DNA of 64,000 nucleotides from contig NC_037590.1 of NCBI RefSeq assembly GCF_003073045.1, positions 18,090,708-18,154,707 on the forward strand. Direction: 5' to 3'. Below the pieces are notes generated by a model. The model worked only from the letters and a program-made list of their open reading frames with translations. It had not been told where the DNA came from and did not search any database. This DNA comes from Pomacea canaliculata (Eukaryota; Mollusca; Gastropoda; Architaenioglossa; Ampullariidae). Of the stretch, positions 25,930 to 37,700 are shown piece after piece (the stretch's first letter is position 1; each line of letters starts with the position of its first letter). The position numbers were made by a program, and so were the translations under genes.

Positions 25930-26477
25930 TGAGAGAGAACTGGACCTGTAGATAGCTTCCTAACAGCCATTGCCGCTTGCAAGTGGACAAAGAACGCAAT
26001 GGATGCCTCTTTTTTTTTTTTTAACACAAAGTAAACATCGAGTGTGGCCATGAGTCACAATGAAAACTTGTTCTATCATTCACATCTGGTCATTTGGACC
26101 AGGGCTCAGGATAGTCTCTACGGCACATGTAAGTGAAAAATATATCGGCAAAGGACACTGGATAGCCTTTGTTGCTAGTCATTCCCTAGTAGGGATCAAC
26201 CAGACAGCTCTTTTTTTTCGATGAGATCGTTGAATTATATTGTTCCTTCCGGCAGTTGGTGATGGTGTCAATAACTGGCAGAAAGCAAATATTTTATCTC
26301 TTAGAGTGTCGGGATGTATACCTTTTTTCTCTGCTTGCAAAAATCTTTGATCACCAATATGCGTATATGAAATTAAAATTTATTTTTGAACTAAAATAAT
26401 TTTTATGGCTACATGACTGTTTTGTTTTACAGATTGACATAAAGGCTTGAAATTACAAGTGCTTGTATTTCAATGTC

Positions 26478-26483
26478 AATAAA
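26478..26483 (+). other. Candidate poly(A) signal of ACSL
   Basis: AATAAA lies about 550 bp after the TAG stop and is the first clear signal downstream of it. Confidence 0.55.
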
Positions 26484-26831
26484 ACACTAAATTTTTTATC
26501 GCCGCTGCTGTTAAAGAAGGAAAGTCGTGAGAAAAATAGCAGCCATGGTCAAATAGATCGCCGTGAACATACACAAAAGATATTGATGTTTCTTCTTCTA
26601 TTGTATTTCTCTATTCTTCATTTCTCAAAGCTCTTTTCATATTTGTCCTTTCTATCTCCTGTTGAAAAGCAGTCAACCTTCTTTCATGCTGTCTTCATAT
26701 GTTTTCTTTTTGTTTTTGTATTGTTGAAATTTCCTGACCCATAGCTGTTGACTACAGTTCAAACCTTTTGGCGTGATGTTCCACTACTAAAACATTTTTT
26801 TCGAGCAAACAATAGTCCAACATGTAGGACA

Positions 26832-26864
<33 letters not shown>

Positions 26865-27152
26865 CAAAAAAAAACCAGCTGCTCTTAGAGCGTCACACAT
26901 GTCGTTGTCGTCGTTAACATCATCGCAATGTTCGATAACACACGTTTGTCATTAACATTTGTCCCCTTGTCTCTATTTTTTTCATAAAATTTTCTCAACA
27001 GTGCGTTAAATATGTACTAACACGTGGTTGCCTTTTATCACTTGTGTTCGTAGCAGCCATATATGCTACGAAAGATTTTAGGTTTCAAACAAAGCCGAAT
27101 GTAAGAAATCAAGCTTACAGGAGTGAGGAAATAAAAGCCTTATTTAGCTCGG

Positions 27153-27310
27153 GGTTGGTGAGAGGGATTCGTCTCCTCATCTTCACCTTTTACACAGGTA
27201 TCACACCTGGATCAACTTGGGGAAGGTGATGATAAGTATGCTGCGTCACACGGTTATCGAACCGGGTAGTGTTCAGATGTCATTGCTGTAACCACTCGGC
27301 CAACCGCTCC
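27153..27310 (-). repeat. tRNA-like SINE, family 2, minus strand
   Basis: On the minus strand it starts GGAGCGGTTGGCCGAGTGGTT, which contains a perfect A-box pattern (TGGCNNAGTGG), followed by the B-box-like GGTTCGATAACC (rc of 27252-27263). It ends in a body closing with AGGAGACGAATCCCTCTCACC. A functional tRNA is unlikely because the stems do not close. Confidence 0.75.
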
Positions 27311-27857
27311 GAACTCAGTGTAAGGTTGACTCCACGGAGGCGACAACACTACACACACGAAAAAAAAAAGGATCAGTTGGTTGCGACATCAGTGGTCAAT
27401 AGGTGGTTGACTTGGCAACGCTGTAAGCTTACACACTAACCACAATTCTGTGAAAAGCGCCTGGAGCCGCGTGCATTTTCCATTTGTGGGGTGAATTATA
27501 ATTTACCCAGAGGTAATAAGAACTTCAGTCCTCACAACCTAATCAATGGTTACACATCGTTGGCTTCTGTTTTCAGTTTTCAGTATCAGGGGATGTTGAG
27601 AACGTGACAGGTTGCACATGAAACAGTTCACCTGTACATTAGCGATAAGCACGTTTAGAAGAATTATTAATAATAAACTTGAATTAAAACATAACGTGAG
27701 CTGTGTCGATTATGTCTACAATTGCAAATACAGTATCGATAATCATCATCCACAAATTCAGCTCGCTGATAAAATCGTCCTCAATGTTTGTCTTCAGCGT
27801 CTTACTTTCTTGATCTTAACAAAACAATGCGACTTTCTGTTGACTGTCCTCAACTCC

Positions 27858-27980
27858 TGGGGAAGCGGACAGCCGAGAGGCCTGCTGGTTCGATACCCGA
27901 GTAGTTTCAAACTTGCACCCGGTTGACCCAGCTGACGGGAATAAATACCTGAATATATAAATATATATTTGGGGAAGGTG
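27858..27980 (+). repeat. tRNA-like SINE fragment, family 2
   Basis: GACAGCCGAGAGGCCTGCTGGTTCGATACCCGAG is an A/B-box pair with most of the anticodon arm lost. It continues with GTTGACCCAGCTGACGGG and TACCTGAA. That last part matches GTTGACCCAGCTGCGTAGTG and TACCTGA in the copy at 51300-51470. Confidence 0.6.
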
Positions 27981-27987
27981 AAGCAGC

Positions 27988-28027
27988 GGCGGCGACGACG
28001 ACGACGATGATGATGATGATGATGATG
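27988..28027 (+). repeat. GCG/GAC/GAT compound trinucleotide repeat
   Basis: Four GAC units run straight into about seven GAT units directly after the SINE fragment, in the tail position where SINE-derived microsatellites often grow. Confidence 0.85.
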
Positions 28028-28781
28028 TGACTGATGACAAGAATTGACCGATGCCCTGTCAACACTACAGCTGCCATATTAGCTTTAATCATTGGCTCAT
28101 ATCGTTTACTAATGAAAAATTGAGACACATAATCTAATGATGCAAAATCAGAGAAGTCAGATTGTCTGAGAGTGTCCCCAAATTTTCTGACTCAACCGTA
28201 GCAGGTATGTGAACCGTGAAGTCATGTTGAGGTCACGACCGAGCACTCCAAGAACAACCGCACTCTCTTCCATCATCGCTGCTGACGTGGGACACACTCG
28301 AGTGCCTGCAGAAAGTTCTCAAGACAACACCTTTAGTTTTTAATCATTTATCCTGTATACCCATCAGAGAGGGGTGGACGAGAAGCTAAAATAACAGAAA
28401 AGACAAGGAGGAAATGATGTTTTCTGTGGCTACCTTCGTTGCTATGCACTTCAGTCAACTTGTATGTCTTCGTCCAGGACACAAGGAACCTGTCAACCAT
28501 AAGGCCTGACAGTAGAAATCAATAAAAGCGACGAGAATGTCCTAGGACTGACGTGTACCTAAAGAATAGGTCGTTAGGGACATGACTGGCACAGCGTTTG
28601 GTTGCTACCCCGTTTGCGCGCGCATCCCAGCGTCATCTAAGGTCCGCGCTGCTGACGTTGTCCACCCGTTAGCCAGAGCCACACAAGCGACCATCGTGTG
28701 CTCTGCGGTCCCGCTCTGCTGAAGCCAGAAGCAGACCGCGTGACCACACTTACCTTGATTAGTTTCCAACGGTCTACAGAA

Positions 28782-31700
28782 ATGGCAAGCCTGCTTCTTC
28801 AGAGGCTTTCTCTGGTAAGTAAAAATTGTCTTCATCGTTGTCTTATTGGACTGTTTTGTCTTGTCTTTTTCATTGCTCTTTTTAAAAGCAGTTATTGAAT
28901 CATTTTAGCTGTTTCAACACTTGTATGTAACTGTACATGTCTCCTGTAACACCTGCAAACACCTACATCGTCAATGATGAGAACATTGCCAGCCAAACAG
29001 AGTAATTGGGTGAGCGGCAGAACAGACCGCTACGTTTCTAGTCTTTGAGTAGTGACAGCCACCCCAAAGCAGAAAAAAACTATTAGCAGAGATTCACACC
29101 ACCACTCTTTATATTCTATGTTTAAATGCGGTTAATTTGAAATTCCTATCGCTCAATCCTTCCTTTTTTAATCGCTTGCACGCACATTTCGTCCTCGCGA
29201 ACTTTATCGGGGATGAAATGGCGCTGGTTCACTCTACCAGTCTCCCGAGGGCTCTCGTTAACTGGATTCTGATGAAAAGTCATTGGAAATTGATAAGTAT
29301 TCCCGAATGGAGAAAGCTCTCCTGAAAACATCAAATTTGAGCGGAGTTTAGCCTATTAATGACTTGTTTTGATTTCTTGCCTGCTTGATCGAACGATTCA
29401 CTGAATTTTTAAGGCGCTGTGCGTTGCTGGAGGGAGAGAGAATAAGCTGACATAAAAAATAATTATTTTTTACAGTGACATAAAGATACATTATTAATAT
29501 TATTATTCTGAATCACAAGCCTACAGAAAAGCCATTGAGTGCTAGAATAGTTAGAGATTCAGACAGGCAGACAGACGGTCCATGGCGGACTGATTGATGA
29601 TAAGTTACTATGTTCTAGTTGACAAGCTTCTCAGTGTAAACGCACAAACACAATTTAAAAATAAAAACACGTTTTTAAAATTATCCGTACAATGTCAGAA
29701 CGGTAGTGAATAATATGAAGACTAATTATTTTCCTGGAAGTTTTGATACTGTTTTGAAAAAGAAATCAAAACCCATAGTCTTTCTTTAAAGAAATGTAAG
29801 GGTGGGTTTTGTGATTTCTTATGAAAACATTGAAAGATAACGAAAGAAGATTTTTTTCCAAAGAAGGAAAATAATAGAGCTGACAATCATTCAAGCTGGA
29901 AGTAGTAATTATAAAATAATGATTGCTTTTTCCAGACATGAACAAAGTACTGAGCTATCACTCCTGCTGATTTAAAACTCGATGACATCGCTTACAAAAT
30001 TAAATGTCAATTTTTAAAATGAGAGAAAATTATTGGACTAGTAAATATGAAGATTAAAGATGCGAAAAGTGATTCAAGTATTAAAAGTCAATCAAGAAAG
30101 GAAAACAGCAGACGAGCAAAAGGCAGGTAACTGCAGAGCAAAATGGGAAAACCTAGAGTTATCGATCTTTGCGGCTGTTCTTCGAAGAGCAGTATGGCGG
30201 TAGGGAGTGAATAACCAGACTGGAACCGGTTCTTCCATGCATCAAAACTCTTATCATTGATTTTTCTGTACAAGCGCTCCAGACAAAACACCGTTAATGA
30301 AAGCATTATTCAATTATGTTAAATAGCAGGAGAAAAAAAAAAAAATACTACATTAAAAAGGTGGCTTTTGAAAAATCAAGTCAAAATCACAATTTTCTCG
30401 GTCATCGATTGTACAAAAATTGTCGAGTGTGTTTGCATGGTTGTGATAGAAGATTAATCCGTCTGTCCACACATTTATTTCGACAAATCGTTTCTGTGAG
30501 AGATGAGTGTAAAAGAATAAAATAATTTTCGAGTTAAAGCAGAATTTTTAGTGAAAATTGTTCGACTTCATGGCTCAAGCAAAGAGCTGGGATATTTTTT
30601 CTGTCTCAATTGTTCTGGCTGATCTGTTTTTTTATTCCACTTTCATTCCGTCTGCCTGTTCACGTTTGGTGCTAATTTTAAATAAACACTTCATGGAATA
30701 ATATTTTGGTACAAATTTTTTCTGTCGTTAATCATTTACATGAAAATTATAAATTGTATGGAGCACAACAATTTGCATTTTTCTTTTTCCAGTCGCAACG
30801 TTCCTCTTCATTGGTAAGTTTGTTTATTTTTCATAAAAGTTTATGTTGAATTTCACCTTTTTGCTAGTGTCACTACTAGCTTCCTAAATAGTGTAGATAA
30901 GAACTGGAATGAACTCCTGGGCAAATACATTTACACCGAAATATTTTTATAGTAACGGCAGGGTTCTCTTTTGTTTCTAGGGTTTGTTAATTCACACAAA
31001 TAAGTAAGTAAATAAATAAACTCGTCATGTTCGTTTTGCTTAAATCGCATTTAATCTGTTTTCTGCTTTTAGCGTGCCAGCAGGTCTTTCGGTGTCTATA
31101 TTAGATACAATCCGTTTAACATAGCTTTAGAAATCAAATTCAATTTTGTTAAAAGCATGTAGCCCTATGTTTCAGTGGCTATATTTCATTCGTTAGCAGC
31201 ATGCTCGCTAGCAGTTCGCCTTCGCATTTTCACATCATTCAAAAACTAGGGCTCAAGTCGGCGATAGGTGACCATTTTTGTTTTTATTTCATTTTTCTGA
31301 GTGTGCTTGTCATCTGTTACCTCTTGTCAACCTGATGAAGGACAGTATAGTAGCATAGGGGTGAATCTCTAATAAGGTTTTTATTTCCAGTTCATTTGCC
31401 AGCAACAAGACAGCAGATACGGAGCACGGCGATGACTCTGGAAGACATGAAATCTCTCCTAGGGGGGTCAGAGTTGGAATTGAAGCTTACAACCACCATG
31501 GCTGAGTCTGTGTTTGACCCCACCACAAGACCTAACGGCTGAATTTCGTGGCCTCGTCAGCCCAAGCGACGCCTGGCGGCTGAAGATGATGCGCGACCAG
31601 ACATGCATGGGCAGTGGTGTGAAAGGTGAGAGAGTCAGTCTCCGTAACTCTTCACACCACGAAAGATGGTGTCGGCGCGTGTGATTATGGTGCACATGAT

Positions 31701-34700
31701 TATGCTGTGTTACCAATCATGATGAGACGATTGCAGCAGAACTTCCCCTTGTGTGCAATGGAGACTAATAAATAGTTAAAAACAAATTAGTACGTAACCC
31801 TTTTATTTTATAAATATATAATTTGTTATTACTTAAATAGCAATTTTTAATACTAAATCATAAATAAAGAAGAATTTGAGAACATTTGTCAGATCATCAC
31901 CAAATCTGTCAGGAACGATCATTTCATCTATGAAAGATCACAGGCCGTTTCATTTGTACATTTTGTTTCCAATCATGTTTATTTTTATTGTTCTGTTTAA
32001 TCGCTAGACAATATTGAAGCTCGTTACAAATAAAAAAAAAAAGGACTGCTGGGACTCCAAAACCTGATGGCTAGTACTCTCGACTAGTCGAGCAGCAGGT
32101 TGTAGAATGGAACCCTGTTGAAGTTTGAAGATTCCCTTTCCCCCCACAGATGCCAGCATAGGTCCCTGATGAGAAGGTGCAATACATCGAGAAGATTGAG
32201 CTTTCCTCTCCGTTGCGCTAGGCACGTTGAATCACTTATGATCACACCCCTGGGGTCACTAGGCTGTTGGACTCTACCTAATTGTCTCTGGCAATGCATA
32301 TTTCGTGAGACATGTGATTTATGAGACAAAGTGCTCAGCGTGTGATGCAGTGCTTTGTGTGATGCAGTGTTTAACTTCAGCCGGCGGACCCTAAGCGAAG
32401 TACTGGACATCTCCAGAGATCTCTTTCCGGTGGTGTTGCTACCGCCTTCTAGCTCTTCTGAACCGCCGAGGATGACAACCGTCAAAAATCCCAGCGCCCT
32501 GATCACAAGTGAGAAGCTCCCGCCCCCTTCGACATCCAGCAAGCCCGCTTCAAACTCAGGCCAACCCCCAATGACTTCTAGCCAGTCCACACCGCCGTTC
32601 AGCCAACGTCCTTCCAACTCCAACCAGCCACCTTTAAACTCCAGCGAATCCCCAATGCTGTCCAGCCAGCCCCCTTCAAACTTCACCCGTCTACCTTTAT
32701 ACTCCAGCGAACCCCCAACGCTGTCCAGCCAGCCCCCTTCAAACTTCACCCGCTCACCTTTATACTCCAGCGAACCCCCACCGCCGTCCAGCCAGCGCCC
32801 TTTAAAATCCAGCGAACCCCCGCTGCTGTCCACCCAGCCTCCTGGAAAACTCAGCCGTCCCCCGATGACGTCCGGTGAGACCTTACCACCAACCACAGCT
32901 CCGAAAGCAGCCAGGGTAGAAGAAAACGGGGAGCGTCAGCACTAGAGACACAATTTGTCGAGCATAAGATTAGAATAAAGGTACTAACGTATTTGATTCT
33001 TGGTAATTTTTTTCTTCGAAATAAAGTAAACTTGCTGTCAGAAGATTTGCGTCATTCATTGACTTCGATTGATTGTTGTGTCGTCGTACAGATATCAACT
33101 GTTTTCGTCGACAATTCGATTGTTGTTGACAGATATCAGCACATTAGCAACCCATGCCTGTTAACACAAACCGTTCGTCTTTACCAATATTTTGACTTGC
33201 TGGATGCTGTGTGGAACAAGCGTGCACCGTGCGACTTCAAGCCATCAATCCATAAAACTCTCAACCCATCAGCCAATTAATTCTGTCAATCCACAGAGTA
33301 CAAAAGTCAAGAAGACTGCACATTTCGACGTCCATGTTGTGCAAAGGCAGTTTACTCTGATGTAAGCTAATGATGTAATTACAACGAATTAGGCTGTAGG
33401 TTGTTGGCAAGAAATTTCCTGCGAAGATGGGAACTTATGGGAGCCTAACAAACATGTCTGTGTTATGCAATGTGCAAGCATTTAGTCTTTTTCGCGTTTA
33501 AAATTACACAAAAAGGATTTTTTTTTCCTCATGCATTTTTGAAGAAAATATTCTTACATTGTGGACTCTGATTTTCAAGATGTAGTGTCGTGGAATTTTT
33601 TTCTCTAATGATTTTGTAAAGCTCAGTTTGATACTGTTTCAAAGAATCTGGGTGATGATCCCTCTTTCTTCCGTTCTCGAAATACACTTCAACAAACATC
33701 ACCATGCACGGAAAAGTTCAAACTCGTGACGTCTCACTTATCAACAGACTCGCCTATCAATACATGATCCAGCTTTCCCATTGGCTGAGGCCTTCACAAT
33801 CTAAATGTATCGATGCACAATCGTGACGTCATTATTTCTGGCCTATTACTATGTTCGAATGCATATTTCTGGAGAATGGAAGACCACTAGACCTATAATA
33901 AGCATTTTAAAAAAACACAAAACCAAACCAAACAAACAAACAAACAAATCACGCTTGACCGAATGAAAAGTTAGTATAACATTTATTTGATTAGAACACT
34001 ATAATATATTACAACACTAATGCGCGTTGGAAAACGTTTTTCAAAGATTCAATGACCATATTTAAAAACGTCCTGTAGTTGTGTCCTTTGCACTTTAATA
34101 CTGTTAAATCTTTCTGTAACAGCTCAATACTTTCGTTTACGTTTTTGATAGACGCATAATGCCTGTTCAGAATTTTTCTGCGTGAAATTCTCTTTCTTAT
34201 ATATATATATGTGCATCTTTGTGTGTGTGTGTAGCGGGCGACAAGCGACAACACCTCGGAGAGCGGCGGCAGCAGGTTTCTGCAGTTCGTTTGCTGTCAG
34301 TCCCAAGCTAACATGACAGTGCTGCTCAACTCTCTGGACAAGGAGGCTACGACGAAAATGGTTTCACCCAGTTTGCTGGCCATGCTGACGGTAACAAACT
34401 ACCTCTAGTTCGACTGGCCAGTGACTTGAACTAGCAAATGAGCGAAGCAGGAACGAAATGAATGGAAGAATGAAGAAGGAATGTAAAAAAAAAAAAGTTA
34501 ACGAACACGTATACAAAGCAGAGCTGGAAGGGAAAAAAGCAACAAACAAATGAACGAAGTAACGAAAGAAAAGAAGTGATGAATAAACTAACGAACAAAA
34601 AAGGAACATAAAGGAAATAATGAAGTCAGAAAGTAAGGAATAAACTAACCAAAATAAAAAAGGAGAAACAAAAGAAAAAAGAGGGAGTGAAAAAAAAAAC

Positions 34701-37700
34701 TAACGAACAAACAACAGCAAAAAAAAAATAAATAAAAAAAAAAAAGGTAGAAAGGAAAGAATGAAGAAAGACAAAACAAAGCGTAAGAATAATGTAGGAA
34801 GAAAGCAGGAACAAACGAACTGACTAACGGAAGGACGGAAAAAAATTCGTTTGAAATTAATGAAGACAGCGATAATTGTAGTGGTAGTGGCGATACTGCT
34901 GATGGTGAGTGTATAGCGCTGGTTTACATTAAAGGTTGGTTAGCTGTGGTCCTGGCTGTATAATTAGCAGGTTGTGTTAAAATAATAGACAATGGCGTTT
35001 CTGAAACCCTTACTCTTAACATTCAGGTCTTAAAAACCATTTACTTACAATCGTGTCTAAATAAAACATGGCTCCCGTCCACATTACTGAGAACGCCATT
35101 GTCTTTGGACTACAAACTGACTAATTCATGAATACTGTGTGACAAGACATCAAGGCATCAGGTACCTTTGATGCTGGACACTGACTCTGAACAAACTGCG
35201 GTTGAAACGATTAGTAAACTCGAACAATTGAGTCAGTCAGCAAGAATCAAAAAAATAAATAAAATATGTGGCACAACCGGATTCAAAACAATGCTCTGTT
35301 CTGCGCCAACATTCTTTCAATTCTATGAAAAGGGGATCATTAGCACGACAACACTGTAGGGCTCGATCCCCAGCTCCATGACTCCAATGTTTTGCTCTGA
35401 CGAGACCGAAAACAAACTCTCGCGTTGGAAGAGTGGTAAATATGTCTCTCGACAACAACAAAACATGGTGGTCATGTAATCCCCTGCAGCTGTGTTTTAG
35501 AATGCGATTGCAAGCAAATTGCTGATTCTACGACCCAATAATTTGAACTCAGATCATTTACATTGCTTCTATTAATCATTTAAGTGAACGTGTGGCTTGA
35601 CTTGCGCTGTTTGTTTTAACTGACTCAAAGGAAACAATCTGGCGAGACAAAAAAAACCGTCCACTTTAGCACATTTCTGGGTATCATGTATCGAATAAAC
35701 ATTCACACATCAGATCTGGCTTATTTCAGTGTTCCTTTGTTCCTAATAAACAATTTTACATATCAGTTTTAGCACATTGCTGAATATTATGTTCAGTAAC
35801 ATTTACGCATGTAAAAAATAAAACATTTCTGTGTAGCCACATTAATTACCTACATGTTCATCTGTTATAGAAAGAGACTCTCATGGCATTGAAATCGGCA
35901 CTCCCAGACACAGTCCTCCTTTGCAACGGTCTCCTAGAGGCGGAGGTCCAAGACCTCATAACGATCACTCAGGTTTTTGCGTGCATGGAACAGGTTCAGA
36001 AAGTAAGTTCACTTTTTAATCCTTCTTTGGGTAGTTTATGGTATATCTAAGAGACAGAAATATGTTGTGATGCGCGTGCTTGTCGCTAAAGAAAAAGAAA
36101 GTAAGTACTAGTATTTTCATGTCCTACAGCTTGTCCAGTCTAGCTCTACTTGGCGGCCGCATTCCTTGACCAGTTCAGAGCTCGCATAGGTAACCTGTCG
36201 GCTGACGAGTGGAAGATGCTCATCTCCAACTTCTCCAGCAGTCTTCCCCAAGACCTTTTGGATAAGGCCCCTGTGAACGTAATTATGGACAAGTGAGTAG
36301 ACTTCAGTCGCGAGTAATTAATTATTACCGAGGGTTAATTTGTTAGGGTGCTGCAGTGAGCTTATTGGAGGTGAGTGGGTGGGGCTCGAGCTGCTTTGAA
36401 CTGTGCCAACATTTATATGTGCTGATGCTTCTCATTCACCTGTCGAGCTCGTCCCTGCCAAGTCTAGCTTCTTCTATCCTGCTTGTTCTTGTTTATCTTC
36501 TTGAACAGTTTAACTGACGCTGAACGAGACTCTTTTGAGATGGAAGTCAGTATTCCCAGACTCTCTTCTTTTTTTGAGCTGTGTTTGAAGCCCTTTACAC
36601 TGTATTGCGGATACATAGGTCAGATAAACAATTATATGAGGATATATGATGCCCTGCTTGAACAATCGCTTGATGTGATGTGAGGTTTTGCTTGGACAAT
36701 CCATTCTACAGTGAGTGGAGGTTAGAAGTTTCCTTTCCACAGTTCCCTTCAATCACAGTCCCACAAAAAAAAAGAAAAAAAGTCGAGTATCTCAAAACTA
36801 AAAGAATGACTGACTCATTGACTCACTCTGACTGCTGCTGCGATAATAAAACCCTAACTCACTCACTAGCTCACTCAGAGTGCTGGCTACTTTAATAATA
36901 AGGCCATAAGACATTCTATCCTCCGCAAGCAGATCCGTCCTTTGATGATACTTTCTGATGACCTTTAGATAATGCATTGTGCGGGTCGCCTGGTGCCATT
37001 AGTGGCAGGAACCCTGACAGTCTTAACTTGCCGGCTTTGCCTGCAGTCATGGTCTGCTGCTCTGGTACTCTGGTATCGATCTCACAGTGTATTGATTCTA
37101 GCTTTGGTCCGGGACAGACTTCTTTGAAATCAATGTACAAAGGGTCTGACAAAATGCAGCAGCAAAGCATAGAAATATTTTCCTAGTCTCTCTCTCTATA
37201 TATATTACATGTACATATATATACTAAAAACAAATTTTGTTTTATTAGTTGACAGAGACTCAACTCGCATCTTGCATTTATCAAAGCAATCCGTGAATTA
37301 GAACAGAATAATGCAATGCATTGTTAAAGTCTATAAAAACAAACAATAGGGTTGTGAAAGAACTTATATATATATAAAGATGTATAAATGGGTATTTGCA
37401 ATTTGTAAATATTCATGTGTTTTATTTAGATAAGTTTTCTGTGCGCATTTTAATACACCAAACAATTTGTGTTTAGAGGACGAGTTTTCTCTAAATAAAT
37501 CGTCATTGCATAAAGTCATAAACAGGAACCGATAAATAATTTAAATCACGGGGAGAGTGGCTTATTGTATTGCATCGCAGACCTGAACTCGGAGGCACGA
37601 CTGAAGTCATTTTCCGCTGTTTTAGCGCCCGCAACAACTAGCCAGCACGTATTCTAATAAATATATATATATAGAGAGGTGCTGAAATTTCAAAAGTTTT

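Larger units (their letters stand above)
26484..28781. other. Intergenic region between ACSL and the mesothelin-like gene
   Basis: No coding exons recognised. It holds a poly(A) tract of about 28 bases at 26836-26864, two SINE-like copies (27153-27310 and 27858-27980) and a GAC/GAT repeat at 27988-28027. CTACAG just before 28780 could be an acceptor for a 5' UTR intron of the next gene. Confidence 0.5.

Noticed and set aside
27153..27310. Possible tRNA-Leu/Ser gene on the minus strand
   Set aside because: A and B boxes are good but acceptor and anticodon stems do not pair, and a long SINE body follows.
32084..32896. 270-codon open frame on the minus strand with G/W/L repeats
   Set aside because: It is the antisense shadow of the Pro/Ser-rich repeat, begins with a non-ATG codon and has no splice or promoter context.
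34364..34814. Two Phe-rich minus-strand frames suggesting membrane proteins
   Set aside because: Reverse translation of an A/G-rich tract; composition artefact.
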